The notes beneath the pieces were generated by a model. The model worked only from the letters and a program-made list of their open reading frames with translations, ran no database searches and was not told the DNA's origin. A stretch of DNA of 64,000 bases from Sapria himalayana (Eukaryota; Streptophyta; Magnoliopsida; Malpighiales; Rafflesiaceae). A program made the translations under genes and the position numbers. Location of the stretch: contig JAREIK010002440.1 in the NCBI GenBank assembly GCA_029783825.1, positions 1,054,001 through 1,118,000 on the forward strand, in the 5' to 3' direction. Below, in pieces: positions 43,531 to 57,480 of this stretch. Numbering within the stretch: the stretch's first letter is position 1; the number at the start of each line of letters is the position of its first letter.

Positions 43531-43872
43531 GTACAAATAAAACCATTAAAAAGAGACAAGTTCATATGGTATCAATTTTTTATTGCCCAGGTAGAAACTT
43601 TGGAAGAATGTGAAAGATGAACTTTAAGTAATAGAATATAATGTAAAATGTTAATATTAATGTTGGTATATGAACTTCACCTTGCCCATATCAGAAATCT
43701 CTTGTGGATTTTTGTTTTTTCCTCTATAAAAGAAGATTTTCTAGTCTTTTCTAGTCATCTTAATCCCAAGTTTCTTTAACATCTATTTTTAGTTTATTAT
43801 CTAGTTTATTTTAACTTATTATGGTAGAATTTTCTAATTCAAATTATTGATGTCAGTTTTATTTTTATAACA
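43531..43872 (+). pseudogene. Copia C pol end and right LTR
   Basis: KPLKRDKFIWYQFF up to the stop at 43620 matches the DKFxWCRSS tail of copia polyproteins (a similar tail occurs in copia F at the right edge). The right LTR starts near TGTTGG at 43661 and ends at about 43872 (TTTTATAACA), with a TATAAAAG box near 43725. Confidence 0.7.
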
Positions 43873-44526
43873 AATGTTTTCTCCTTTTCTTCTTGGTTTT
43901 CTTTTATTTTTTTCAACTCTAGGATTTTCTTACTAAAATTTAATTTTAATATCTTCTGCAAAATAATTTTTTAATAAGTTGGATTGATTATCATTTGGCA
44001 CATAACAAATCTTTGGTGGGCATGGTTCATAATTTTTGTCTTTGATGAAGCTTCGAGGGATTAACATGATCAAACTTGGGAGAGACTCCTACTCTAACTC
44101 TTTTTTTTACTTGGTGAAGAAAAGTATTTTTAAGATATTAGTGCATGAAATATAACATGTGACATATTATTAGAAAACTTAAGCTAGATAAAAATATGTG
44201 CATATATTTATTTTTGGAAAAAGTATAAATGGGCACAACAGACCAAAAATATTTATGGTTTGAGCATTTTTTTTATTTATGATTTGTTGCACAAAACTAA
44301 AAATTATTCATGATTTGGTACATTAAAATTAATCAATCCCGAAATTTATCTATTTAATCCATGTCATCATTACAAAAAAGTAAACATCAACATGACATGT
44401 ATAAAAATTGGAAAAAATCAAAATTTTTCAAACATATATATTTATACTATTATGTGTTTGTGTGTATGTGCACACACACACACACACACATATTTCAAAA
44501 TGGGTTTGAATATGTGTGTATATATA
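43873..44526. other. AT-rich spacer between copia C and CACTA-2
   Basis: No gene. Contains (CA)10 at 44471-44490. Frames around 44361-44595 run through this repeat and are not credible genes. Confidence 0.5.
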
Positions 44527-45199
44527 CATTACAAAAAAAAGATGGAATCAGAAATGCCCTATTCTATTTCTAATTCCATTGCTATGGTCATATAGTGATG
44601 TAATTAAAAATAGATACTTTCCATTTCTAAAATCTAGCTCTCTAAATTTTTAAAAAATAGATAATGCAATTAAGTTTATATAAATAGTGATGTATTTTTT
44701 TTGTCACTATAAGTTGCAATGGAAAAATGATCTTGGATTTCATCACTAATTTGTAATGAAAAAAGATAGAAATGTATTATATGTTTCTAAATGAGCAATG
44801 GAATAACAAAGAAATGCATAATCCATTTCTATAAACAGATTTAGAAATGAAAATTTCTATTTCTATTGTCTATAATAAGAACACATCCCACTTGTGCAGT
44901 TTTTGTATACTGTATATAATATACAAATACATATAGAAACCATATGACTTGCAACTAGATAAGCACAAATACATATTATTTATTAAATGACATTCACATA
45001 ATATTCACTATAAAATAAAATGTCGGATAATAAATATAAATGTCCAAAATATTTTATACACAATTCATAACCTAATTAAAAAAACATTAACACAAAAACT
45101 ATAATTTCACATCAAAAACATTCAAAGCAAAAAATTAATAACACATCCCAAATAACTACGACTCCTTATCCTGATGAGTTTTATCCTATGGAGATCTGG

Positions 45200-47290
45200 A
45201 TGGATCCTCTTCAGAATGATGAAAAATAGATGATGCCTTTGCCAACTTGCACATTATTTTTTCTATCATCAAATCTTTTGTTGCATTTTATCATCTCTTT
45301 TCAATCTTTCAACCTCTCTTTTTTTTCATTCCTTTAATTTCCTTGTATATTTCTTCATTCTTTTTTTTTGTATCTCTTTATTCTTTAGTTGTATCTCATC
45401 ATTTTTTCTTTGCAATGTATCCTAAATTTCTTGCATCTCCTCACAAAATCTTTCATCAAACATGTTATTGTAATAAGAAGAAGATAATGAAGAACTCCAA
45501 ATAGAACATGGATAATATGTAGATACATGAGCACCAAGACTGTACACTCACTATTTTTTCGACTCCACTCCAACAACCTAAAGGTAATAATGCACAACAT
45601 CAATCTCTTAAGTATCTGTAGAAGGATCTATCAAGTGTTAACTAATTACAATCATATTCTCAATAGCTTCCTACAATTTTTAAAATACAACATAACTTAT
45701 CAATTAATATATTAAAATAAATTTTATCCCAGAAAAAGAAACTATCTCTTTGCTACTAAAAATTAATATACCAGTATAAGAAACAAAGTTAGCCATTATA
45801 TTTAATGAGTCCATAAATAATAAATCAACAGTTTTGATAAATAAATATACTTGAGTTTGCATTTTATTTATAGTCAATGCCAAATAATTACTTTTTTTAA
45901 TTTTTTTATTATTGGAAATTTTCATATGAAACTACGAGTACAAAATGAGAAATTCACATTTATATTATTTGAGACTTATCTATAAATAATTCATCTTTCT
46001 TCTTGTACATTTGCTTGAATACCTCAAATAGTATTGCTGGACATCCAAACTCAGCTTCCTGAAAATAACAATTAATTACTATTAAGGTACATCATTCATT
46101 ATCATATAAATATTATTCTTTGCATTAAAAAAAATTTTAATAATTACAAAAAATAAAAAAAAAACTATACCAAATCTATTGAATGTTGATAAAATGTCTT
46201 TGAACCTCCAATATGTTTTGATGAACTTGATCATTCACATATTTTCTTTGATCGATGATTATGTCATGCCATCTCGGACAGGGCTAAGAAGTCCTCACTA
46301 TCCTAGTATTCCTACCACTTTATCCAAACATTAACAGAAACACTATTAGGCTTCACATCATTACCATAATTCTTTCTCCATTTGCTAAGCATGTTATTGT
46401 ATCTCAAACATGCCACTTGGTTCCATGTATTCTTCACCGTGACTACCAAAGCATTATTCCATTTGTACTTTTTCTATGAAAACCAAATTAAATAATAATA
46501 TATTACAATGCATTTATTTTAAGAGTATTAGACTAAATTGAAAAATAAAAAAATACATGAAAAATGTACCTCAGATTCTTCTCAATAAAATATTGTTCAT
46601 AATTGGGGACACTTTTCTCTACTTTATACCCTCAACAACTAGTTTCACCTTAAATATTTTCTCGTTTATATGAAAAGTGGAAGGAATAAACCTGTAAGTA
46701 ATCTAACATCAGAACATACATATACATATAAACAAATCAATATTTCTACTACTAAGTTAAAATTTAATTCATTTATATTTATAATCCAAAACTTTGTAAC
46801 AAAAAAATATTTTTATTCTAAATGATAATGTTCAATAAGTAGAAATATCATAATTTGTTATTATTTTAAAATATGAAATATCAAATATTATAATATACTT
46901 ATAATTTCATTCATATATTATTTTATATTTAATTAAACCAAAAAAATGAAAAATAATAAAGAATACATGTAGTAAATTTAAGAAAGCTACATATTATTTA
47001 TTATCAATTATGGGATGAATGATAATTTTCTCATTAAATTGGCATTAAAATTATGGATTGTGAATATCCTATTGGTGTTGCTACTATAGTACTAATGCAT
47101 GGGCCTCCAAAGATGGGTAATAAAAAATTATCAGTATCTTCTAGTACAAAATGAGTTGAAGATTGAATATCTGTGATAATAAATCCATATATATCATGAT
47201 GAGGTGATGCCAATGTTTCTTGCGCATGTGTAGGAGAATGCAGAGACGTTTGTAGTGTTGTTGTCACTAAATACATGTAGTTTTCCTCCT
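45200..47290 (-). pseudogene. CACTA-2 TNPA-like (Transposase_24) pseudogene
   Basis: Minus translation around 46480-46170 gives WNNALVVTVKNTWNQVACLR, YNNMLSKWRKNYGNDVKPNS, WIKW-EY-DSEDFLALSE and SSSSKHIGGSKTFYQHSIDL, the characteristic core of plant Transposase_24 proteins (replaced-residue W/K-rich motif, then H-x-GGSKxF). An upstream frame 47276-47034 may be its N-terminus. Interrupted by stops and at least one likely intron. Confidence 0.6.
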
Positions 47291-47599
47291 ATGCGAATTG
47301 TTAGTTGACTTTATATGCCCTCCTCACATATTGAGATCCTCAAATACTTGAATGATTACCTCTCATACCTAAATAAAGTTACATAAACATTGAAATATAC
47401 AGAGATAATAAAAACATGGATGAAAATGTCGTAATAACAAAATATAGTGATAAACAAATTGATAATAAAAAAATTAATTAAAGTATTTTAATTTAATATC
47501 TACATTATAATGATTACAAAATAAAAATGACAAAATAATAAGGTATTCAATTAATTTCTAGTCATCATTAAAAATTTCTAACAAATAATCTCTATCTAC

Positions 47600-50500
47600 A
47601 TATTAATCATCATCTGATTCTATAATTAGTTCCTCCCTGCTATCTTTTTCAACATGGTCATTATCAATGTCCAAATATTTTTCACCTTCACTAAGTAATG
47701 ATTGAAGCCATCATTTGCCTCACGAATGATTAAATAAAGTTCTATATTATTCTTTTGAAATGATGATACACATGATGGAGTGACAATAATATCTTTTTCA
47801 ATAACTTCAATAGCTAATCTAGGTTTTATTTTACATATTACCCACCAAAGACATGTATTTATTCTTGTGGTTGGATAAGTGGCATAACACACTTATTCTA
47901 CTTAAACCACAAGAATAAATGACTCATACCTATGACACTATTTTTTTTGATACACATCAATAAGGTTGTATTGATGATGAATTCTATTACCCATATTTAG
48001 AATAGGAGCAAACTATACATATTTAAATAGAATTGTCCTTTTAGTTGGTAAAACAAGATACTCTATGTGTAGAATTTCAATTAGTCAACCATGAAAATCA
48101 ATAGTAGATATAGTATAGTTAGACCCCTTGAAATACCCAACATAATTCATTACAACTCTATTTGAACCTTATTTCAAAGTGTGAAATTTATATCTATTTA
48201 CATAATGTATGAGATATATCTATAAACTTCGTAATAGACCTTGCAAGATCCTTTATTTGTCTATTACATATATATGATGAAAAAAATTGTACCTACAAAA
48301 TGATAAAGGATAAATTCATACATATATAATATAGCATATAAATGTTTAGAACTAAAAATTATAAGTTGTATACTAACAAATATTTCAAACAAATTTGTAA
48401 AATCCTTTTCAAGCATTGCATCAATTGAAATGTCATCAATATGAGGTTCTATATGCCTTAATGGATTAGTATATATTTTTCAAAAATAATATTGAAGGTA
48501 TTTTGAATTATTAAAATGCTATAATGCATACAATGGCAAATTAATGAGAATATAAAATTATTATAAATCTTATGCAATATAAGGTGTAACTTCCTCATAG
48601 TTCAACAAAATATATCTGTGTGCAACATGATACTCCAGGTCATTCAAAAATTTCTTGATGTTACTCTACCAAACAATTGATTCGCATGTCTAAAAATAGA
48701 AAGCATAAATTTTCTTCTGATCCATTTTTCATACCATATACATTATTTGGTAATAATTCATTATGTTGATTATATAATTGTGGCCAAAAGTAGTGTGCCC
48801 AAAAAATAGATTATATAATTGTGGTTGAAAGTAGTGTGCTCAAAATGCCGAAGCCTCTTCAACCAAGTAGGTATTGCATATCGATCCTTTGACTTTGGCT
48901 TTATTTCGAACATTGTTTTTCAATTTTATAAGATATATGAAATAGATATATAATAGAACAAAAAATATTCATCAGATACAATAAAATTTTTATATTAACA
49001 AATGAAAAAATTATAACCTTTCAAATGTATACATGCATCTGTATTGTATAGGGCATGCTATCATGAATTCATAAGGCAAGTAGACTAGAAGATGTACCAT
49101 GGAGTTGAAGAAGCTAAGAGAAAAAATATGCTCAAGTCTGCATAAAATAATGGAGATGTCATTTTGTGATTGCTCTATTTCTTCCCTTCTTATGACATTA
49201 CAAGTGAGATTCTTAAAAAATACTTATTTCAGTCAATATTTCTCAAATATATTGTGAAAGTAATTCACATAATGCTATGAATATTAGCCTCTGCATGAAC
49301 ACATGACACTCATGATTTTTCATACCAAATAACATATACTTTTTCATATCAATACATCTTTCCATGTTAGATGCATATCCATTAGGGAATCTAATTGCCA
49401 TCAGCCATTTGTACAAAGTTTTCTTTGCATCCTTTTCAAGACTATAATAATCCTTAGGAAATTTATTTGTTGATCCGTCCTTATATAACTCTAGATGTGA
49501 ATATAACTCTTTCAAATCATATCTTGATTTGACATTAACTTTTATTTTTTCTTCCACAATCACTATATTATTAAAGATACTTTTTTTCTTCCCACCATAG
49601 TGATAATTCTTTGAAATTTGTGCTTTAATGTAATCTTCATCAATATCCATAATATTTTTGAACCATAATATTTCACCACTTGAACTCAGAGGTGTTGTAC
49701 CTTTAATGACTTTATGGCATTTTCTAAATGCATCAATATTCATCCAAAATGGATGTTCCACATGTAACAACTTATAGTAGTTATCAAACCAAGAAATCTT
49801 TCCTCCTTTACTTAGATAAAATACATCTATAAGTCCTCCACGGAATAAGACAAGCTAATTTCCATCTAGTATTCCATCCTAATAATATTGAATATGCAAG
49901 AAAATCACTCATAGTCAACATAAGTGTTGCTCATATTTTGAAGTTTTCCTTTCTAGATATATCATATGTTTCGACACTTTTCTCCCAAAAAATTTTGAGC
50001 TCTGCTATAAGGGGATGTAAGAAAATATCTAATTTATCTTTTGGATTTCTTGAACTATGCATGATAACATAAAAAAATATATACTCATCTTTCATGCACA
50101 TCTAGGGTAATAAATTATAAGGTGTAACATTAAACAGCCATAAAAAGTATTATTTCCCTATTTGTTTAAAAGACTAAAATCTATCTATGCACAACCCTAA
50201 TCTAACATTAAAACTTTCATCTACAAAAAATAGATGAAAATCATCAAAATATTTCTAAGAAGGAGAATAATAGAAATGCTGCCTTATGTCATCTTCAATA
50301 ATATGTTCTTTGTGCCAACTCATTTCATTAGCAGTTACTTTACTATCTATATCCTAATATATCATGTAGCCATTAATACAATGATATATTTTTTCTATTG
50401 CCAAACCCAAACACCTTGTATTAACATCTTTGCATAGTAAAGATTATATATCATGATGTTATTCTTTGGTAATAATTAAGATAACAACTAACATATTTTA

Positions 50501-51070
50501 TCATGATACCTTTCTAAAAAAAGATGTTTTGCATTTAAATTCGAGAATCTGTCTACCATAGATATCTTTGAGTGGCCATATGGATTGCCTGACCAAACCT
50601 ATTCTTTTGAAACCTTCAGCATTTCATTAAATTATTTTACTGATAATATTGGGATATTATCAGAGACATCTAGATTTAATGAAGGACCAATGATATTCTT
50701 TAAAATTACTTCACATGCATCATTGGGATTAGCAAATTCTATTATAATATTTTAATCAACATTTCTATGTATATAATACTTAGTTATTTATGGTACAACT
50801 AATTCCCCATATTTATACCAAATAAAATAATTTCTAACAAATCTAGTTTTGGCAATATGATATCACACAGTGTCAACATCTTGAAAACTCAGATTTTGAT
50901 ATTTATGGATATTATATGAGCATCTTATTTTTGTTTCAACCATAAATTCAAGCTATTTTTCAACAAATCCAATAAACTCCTCAATCTCCTCTATAAACTC
51001 ATTAGTCAAAATTTCATCTTTTAGTCTTACAATCATCTATTGATGATCATTTCTAGAACACCTAACACTA
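47600..51070 (-). pseudogene. CACTA-2 TNP2 transposase pseudogene
   Basis: From 51070 downward: an N-terminal region with EFIGFVEK, a block near 50700-50470 (EMLKVSKE, LPKNN), NVRLGLCIDRF and NVTPYNLLP-MCMKDEYIFF (about 50200-50080), then the frame 49770-49243 (RYDLKELYSHLELYKDG, KTLYKWLMAIRFPNGYASN, CIDMKKYMLFGMKNHECHVF) and, further on, DUF4216-like IEYLVLPTKRTILFKYV near 48040 and a tail at 47892-47626 (CLWWVICKIKPRLAIEVI). The block order is that of TNP2. Stops and frameshifts are throughout; the 175-codon frame is the longest survivor. Confidence 0.8.
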
Positions 51071-52239
51071 ACATTTTTTTGAATTATAATAATACAGATA
51101 CAAATATATTTATAATAAAGATGCAGTAATATTTTTATGACATTACATAAATCAAATAAATAAGTTGTAATAAAATCATTATTCCAATATCTTAGATATT
51201 TATCAAAAGATATACGTTATAATTTTGTCATTTACATAAAACTAAATATTTGATATTTATATAATAGTATATGAAATTGTTTTAATAAAAAAAATAATTT
51301 TGCAATGTAATGATTCTTTATTTCTAAATTAATAATGAGTACTAAATAACTAAACAAACACATTATATATAACAAAAATACTAAATAAATTCTCAATGTC
51401 AATGTATTAAAATTTGTCAATGAAAAAAATATAAAATAAATCTTTTATCAACAGAGAACATTAACAAATTAATGGGAAAATCTTTTAATTTTATGAAGCA
51501 TGTAGTATACATAGTCATATACCATATGTGACATGTAATATGATTTTTTTTAATAATAAATAAAGGCATGTGTTATTTATTTTATTGCACCTTTAGTGAA
51601 TTGTAGATTAAAAAACTAAATAAATTTTTAAATGAGCTTTTATTTTTTTTTAGTTTTTTGATTGTTCATTACATTTCATCCTTCCAATTAGATACCCTCA
51701 TAATTTTTTTATAATTGTTATTATTATTACAAATAAACTATAAGTATTTTTTATAATAAAAATAATTTATTTATTGTTAAGGTTGTATGATTAGTATTAG
51801 TTAATCTTTTAAAATTTTTTAAATTTCATGTAATCCTAGTAAGAAAACAAAATGAAAATAAATTATAATGATTATAAATATAGGTTAATAACAAAATACA
51901 CAAAAAAAAGCATACCTCGATTATGCAACATAAAAATTTAACATATCCAAGTATGAGAAAAAAAATGTAAAACATATAATTTATCAATTAGAATTATTAT
52001 CATTCAAAAAAACAATAAGATAGAATCCAATATGAATTTTAAAAATAAAAACAAATAAAATATAATATCAAAATGCACAAATATAGTTATTCACAGATAC
52101 AATACATACAAGATAAAATGAAATTCATAATTTCATACCTCAATTATGGAAAAAATATATATTGATCAATATATTAAGGATAGGCAATCCACAAACAATT
52201 CAGACGAAATCAGGATCAAAATGAAAATTCTTCAAAACC

Positions 52240-52706
52240 TTAAGTATGTTCAAAGTTTCAAAGTATTCTTCGATAAATTAATTATTATAATTTAATGATG
52301 GAAATTGTTTCTATTTCTATTATAGCAACTGAATAAATTTCTATCACTAAATTCTTTATAATAATATAGTGACGGATAAGCATGTTATTTTTCATTTAGT
52401 GATGGAAATTATTCTTATTGCTAAATATAGAAACGAAATTGTATTTCATTTCAAATAATTCATTGAAAAATAAGTTTTTATTGCTAAATACCACTCAAAC
52501 ATATTCACACCCCACTTCGCATCACAATTAGCGACGGATTTAAAAAACTCATAAAAATTCATAACTGAATAGACATAATTTTTTTACTTTTTAATTTTTT
52601 CTTATTGTCATTTTCATTTCTAATCCATTTCAATTCCATTGCTAATTTTAGAAACAAAAATGGGCATTTCTAATTTCCATTTCTAATTGTTTATTTTCTG
52701 GTAGTG
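52240..52706. repeat. CACTA-2 right subterminal region
   Basis: Repeated TTTCTATTTCTA, GATGGAAAT and TAGAAACGAAA motifs in both orientations, ending in CTGGTAGTG. The left subterminal region (44530-44890) carries the same motifs. Confidence 0.65.
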
Positions 52707-52863
52707 ACATACACATGATATATATACTATATATATTAACATACAATTATATATTATGTATATATAATTTATATACTTTGTATATATATAATTTGTATAT
52801 ACCCAATATGTATATACTTTTTATGTACACAATGTGTAAATATGCTATATATAGTATGTGTCC

Positions 52864-52957
<94 letters not shown>

Positions 52958-53300
52958 ATATCTAAATAGTACAATATCTATATAGTGTCTATACTCATTG
53001 TGTATAAATAGTATATATACACATTATATATATAATGCCAATAGAAACTATGTATTTACACATTGTAAATACAATATGTATATACATATTATTTATAAAA
53101 AAATGTCTCTATGCACAATATCTATAGAGTGCATCCACACACCAAGTATCTACATACAATATCTATACATAATTTATATATAGTGTATATACATAGTATA
53201 TATATACTACATATTTAGAAATTGACTATAATGGCCATAAAAAATGTATATACATAATTTTTATATAATGTATATATAGTGTATATATAATTTAGATACA
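52707..53300. repeat. (AT)n(GT)n microsatellite block
   Basis: About (AT)21 at 52869-52910 runs straight into (GT)22 at 52911-52954, with ATATAC/GTATAT-rich DNA on both sides. The frames 52715-52969 plus and 52747-52974 minus are repeat artefacts. Confidence 0.9.
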
Positions 53301-54200
53301 TAATTTGTTGGAAAATTTTGAATCAAAATTTAACAAGACGATAATGCTCATGGGATGGGTTATTTTATAATTTTGAGTAGAATTTATGCTTGTAATGATA
53401 CCTTAATATCATGGGTGAAAGTAAGATTTTTTCTCATAAGCCCTTGTTCTAGAATGTCCAAGGAAGGCGATGACACTACAATGGTTAGCATTGTTCGAAC
53501 TTTTTCTTTTAAATATAAAAATAAAACAAAAACAAATCATTTCATTAAATATTACATATTATATAATTAATTGGTTCATTTATTTAATATTCAAAACAAA
53601 ATTTATAATTAAATATTTTAATTATATATATATATATATAATTTAATAAGAATCTGTTATTTTAATTTAATTATAAAATCAATTAATATGATTCTAAACA
53701 AATTAATTATTTGAAATATATATACTTACATATTTTAAATAAAATCTTCAAACTATTTTTTTTGACACTAGATAAGGCTATGGAAGGGACCTAAATCTAA
53801 ATAAGAACTCAAAACTCCCTATATAAATTATTCGCACAATAATTTATATTAATTATAATTCATGGTCATGCCACTATATAATTATAAGTGTACTCTCTCA
53901 TTTATTTAAAATTAATTCATGTCTTTTGTTTCATATTATTAATTAAATTTGCCATATTAAGATTATAGTTATTATTGATTAAATAAAATCACTAATAATT
54001 TAATTCAATCAATCTCTAAATATTTGAATTTCTGGATCAAAATCTATGTATTGGATTTGGTAATATCAAAACTCATAAGCTTCTCCAAGAGGGCATCATT
54101 GATCTATCTACCATGACATAGATTTAATCATTAATAAATATTTGTAGTATTCTTAAAAAAGTTATCTAATTCATAGAGTTCCATAATCTAATTCCACACC
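53301..54200. other. AT-rich sequence, no gene recognised
   Basis: The small frame 53355-53570 resembles nothing known to me. Confidence 0.45.
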
Positions 54201-56100
54201 TTGCTCTTTATGAATCAAATAAACTATTAACATGAGTATGCAAATGTTAATTACTTCATGCATAAAAGCAAGAACATTTATAATAATAATAATGTTAATT
54301 CTTTCATGCAAATGTTTTTTACCATCATGAGGGTTCTAGGTTCCTTCGAATTTACAACTACTCAACTATTATCATAATAAAGTGTAATAGATAGTTACAT
54401 AGAAGGAATTACCCTTAGATCCACTAGGAGGTTCTTAATCCATACAAAATCTTTGGCTACCTTTAAACCTACCACATGCTTAGCCTCCATGGTGGAATAA
54501 ATAATACAAGATTATTTAATTCTCTTCCATCTTATGACTTTACTTTTCAAGGTAAACACAAGGTAAATTTTCTCAAATCCTCATCTAATTGAAAATCTAT
54601 CTATATAACATATGGGCACAAGATTGTCTTCTTTGGATAATAACATATAATCTCTAGTCCTTTTTAGGTGTTTAATTATATATTTTACTACCGTCTAATG
54701 TTCTTATCCTAATTTAGATTAATATATGCTTACCAAGAAAATATAAAAATAGATATCGAATCCAGGACAAAGTAATGCAATTATAGATGCATAAGGAACT
54801 ACCATCATTTCCTCTATCTCATTAGGTGTTTTGAGACAGTATTTATTTTGATAGAGTGATTCAATGTCTGAAAGGAAAAGAATCTTTCTTGGAATTTTGT
54901 ATTATAAAATGAGTTAATATCTGATAGATATAAATAGTTTAAGGTCAGCCAAATATTCTTTGCCTACAATCTCAAAAAAGTTTAATTCCATGAATGTGAG
55001 CAGCTTCTCCTAAGTTTATTATATCAAATTGATTAGGTAACTAGACCTTAACCAAAGACAATATGCCCACTTCATTACCAATGAACAATATTCATCAATA
55101 TGCAATATTAAGAACATCACATTGTTATCACCCCTATTTATATATATACAATACTCATACTGATATTCATCAAATCCATAATACTCAATGGCTTGATCAA
55201 AGCAAGTATTTTAAGATCTAGATGTTTGTTTTGGTTCATAAATAGATTTTTTCATCTTACACAATATGCACTCTTGGCCTTTTTCTATGAAACCATAAGG
55301 CTACATTATATAAATATAATTTTTGAGATTTAAATTCAAAAATAAAATATGTCTATTTGCAAAAATCTCATAGTCATAATGGGTTGTAATCAATAAGAGA
55401 AACTAGATTGACTTTAATATGACTACTAGCGAAAATGTCTCCTCATAAATCATAATTGATTCTTTCTTTTCAAGTAAAATTTTTTGCAACAAGCCTTGCA
55501 TTATAAGTCTCAATATTACCATCTATTTCTCTCTTTTTCTTATAGTTCCACCTAGACTTTATGAGTTTTATACCTTCAAGTGGTTTTATAAGATCACATA
55601 TATGATTGAAGCATATTGACAAAATTTTTAATTCTATAGATTTTTTCTAAAATTTTATATCTTTATATTTAAGTACTTCATCATAGCTTTTAGGATTAAT
55701 ATCTAGCTCATCATAGATTCTATAATAAGACTTCCAAAAGTGTATACCTAGTAGGTTGATGATTAACCCTCCCACAGTGACAAGTCATTTTTCTTGATTA
55801 TGTACTTTCAACAATATGCTACATAGATTTTAATCCCTATGAATGTTGATGTGACATGAGTATTTTGTGGTTGATAGATCTCCATGTACTAAATCAAAAA
55901 TATTTTTCTATTTGGTGTACCAAACCATAATCGAAAAAAAAATTAGCTCCCAAACCATAAATATTTTCAATCTAGGATATCAAAATAGAATTTTTCCTTT
56001 ATTATTTTTTTTAGATTCTTAAATTAATCAAATGTACTTGGGCCATCTCAATGAATTTTACCCATTTTAAAACCTGTGCATCCTTAGTTATATTTATAAT
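54200..56100 (-). pseudogene. Copia E pol pseudogene (RT and RNase H)
   Basis: Minus translation of 54560-54300 gives STMEAKHVVGLKVAKDFVWI, LLVDLRVIPSM, ITLYYDNS, VVVNSKEPRTLMMVKNI: the RNase H end of a copia polyprotein (STMEAEYVA, YCDNSGAVANSKEPR in the family). Upstream (higher coordinates), weaker reverse transcriptase blocks follow to about 56.0 kb, including FGL..N-DEPC-type and EGFIEKG-type pieces, and possibly the integrase end. It has many stops and no clear LTR pair. Lineage differs from copias C and D by its RNase H sequence. Confidence 0.7.
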
Positions 56101-56879
56101 TTGCTTGATTGATGTTTGTTAGATTGAAATCATCATGATTGGTAGAACTTTGTTTGATGCTAAAAATATTTTGTAAATTTATAGTTTTATTTAGTTGATT
56201 TACTATGAAAATTTTTAGTTTCTTTCAAAAAATTAAAATAAATTATGTGAATGTAATACTTGACATATAGATATCTATGAGAATTGTTTTATTTGGTTTA
56301 TTGTTGGACCTATTTATGACATAGTTGTGTCAATTTCGTATATATTGTTTTGTTATATTAAAAATAAGTTGATTGGAAATCTTTAAATTTGGATTGATCC
56401 TAGATTAATCCGATCATAAAATAATATTTAAAGTAACATATAGATTCATTCACCCCCTTTGTTTTTATGTGCATTAATTCTTAAGATTCACTATTTAATC
56501 TAGTATCATAAAGTTTCTTTAAAAATATGATTTGTTTTTAATCCTTGTATACCATCATGAAACATCATCAACATGGAGTCTCTATAAAAATCTACCATTG
56601 CATGCCGTAAATAATTACTTATTGGATTGTAAAAATGCATTACTTTCATAAAGCACATAATAAAAAGTTTTGAAATTGGGTAGATTTCTATTGGTATTTC
56701 TTCCTATCATATTTGATAGAGAAGGAAATCCCCACTCAGTCCAACAAACATGAATTAGATTGAGATATGTATGAAAATAAAGCAAGCAAAAATAATGTTA
56801 AAGACTTGTCTTCCATTTTCACTAATATCTGTGTGATAATTTTTCTTTGATGTTATCCAAGTTCTGTATAAGAAAACTA

Positions 56880-57480
56880 ATTTTATTTTGGTCTCAAAAT
56901 ATTTAAATGTCAATAACTAGGATTGAAACAACTAGGATGAAGAAGGGTGAAGGTTTTGAAAAGTTTGTCTAAGCAAAGGTATCTCTAACTGAAGGGTAAT
57001 TAAACAAATGTTAAGGTCTCTCTAAAACCAATTTAGAGGCAACATGATCCCCATTGAATATCAAAAAGATATGGACTCATAGGGACTTGAGAACCTTAAT
57101 GGGTCACTCTAAATATACGAGATTACTTTAAATAATCTAGGAAGTAAAAGTACATTATTTTAATCATTAATAGGGAGGAGTGTATAGTTGTTGGTAATGA
57201 GGATAAAAGAGATTCTATCATATTGATATTGCGAGGCTTACCAAAAGCTTAAATAATGATATAGCGTTTTAATACTTAAACTAGCATGAGAATGATACTA
57301 AGAAGCCTAAACCTATTATAAACAAAAGAAGAAATAAAGAAAATAGTAAGTTTAAAAATATCAAAAGGGATACTACAAAATATTTTAATTGTAGGAAGAG
57401 ATAATGTGTAAAAGAATATCTATCTAGGAAAAGGTTCAAAATGCTTTGCATGTTATCTGGTGTGACAATTATTCATTCCA
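56880..57480 (+). pseudogene. Retrotransposon gag remnant with zinc knuckle
   Basis: KKPKPIINKRRNKENSKFKN, then YFNCRKR-CVKEYLSRK near 57300-57430: a degraded CxxC...H...C knuckle after a Lys/Asn-rich linker, as in copia gag proteins. Preceding plus-strand sequence (from about 56930) has weak gag similarity. Stops are present. It might be the 5' end of an element opposite in strand to copia E. Confidence 0.5.

Larger units (their letters stand above)
22056..43872 (+). mobile_element. Copia C: old retrotransposon hosting nested CACTA and hAT
   Basis: Element pieces are 22056-25301, 40227-41171 and 43531-43872; CACTA-1 and a hAT copy fill the gaps. The pieces give gag, zinc knuckle, protease, integrase, reverse transcriptase and RNase H in the usual plus-strand order. 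The left LTR survives only as its 3' part (22056-about 22182), aligned with 43740-43872 of the right LTR (both with TAGTTTATTTTAA and TTATGGTA-AATTT). A degraded primer-binding site, TGATATCATAGAC, lies at 22184-22196 (usual copia form TGGTATCAGAGC). The missing 5' part of the left LTR is replaced by the 32-bp repeats. Confidence 0.8.
44527..52706 (-). mobile_element. CACTA-2 (EnSpm) DNA transposon, 8.2 kb
   Basis: The right end, in reverse complement, is CACTACCAGAAAATAAACAA; the left end is CATTACAAAAAAAAGATGG, a decayed version. Both are followed inward by the same subterminal sequence (GAAATGCCC... ATTTCTAATTCCATTGCTA). The flanks ATA (left) and ACA (right) could be a mutated 3-bp duplication. 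The minus strand carries TNP2 remains (about 51070-47600) and a TNPA-like gene (about 47280-45200). Different terminal and subterminal sequence shows it is another family from CACTA-1. No intact frame remains. Confidence 0.85.

Noticed and set aside
43345..43620. 91-codon plus frame as a gene
   Set aside because: A chance fusion: the first part is decayed hAT end, and only the last 30 codons (from 43531) are copia C tail.
52715..52974. Overlapping frames of 75-84 codons on both strands
   Set aside because: Microsatellite translation (HTHTHT, YIYIYI, VCVCVC).
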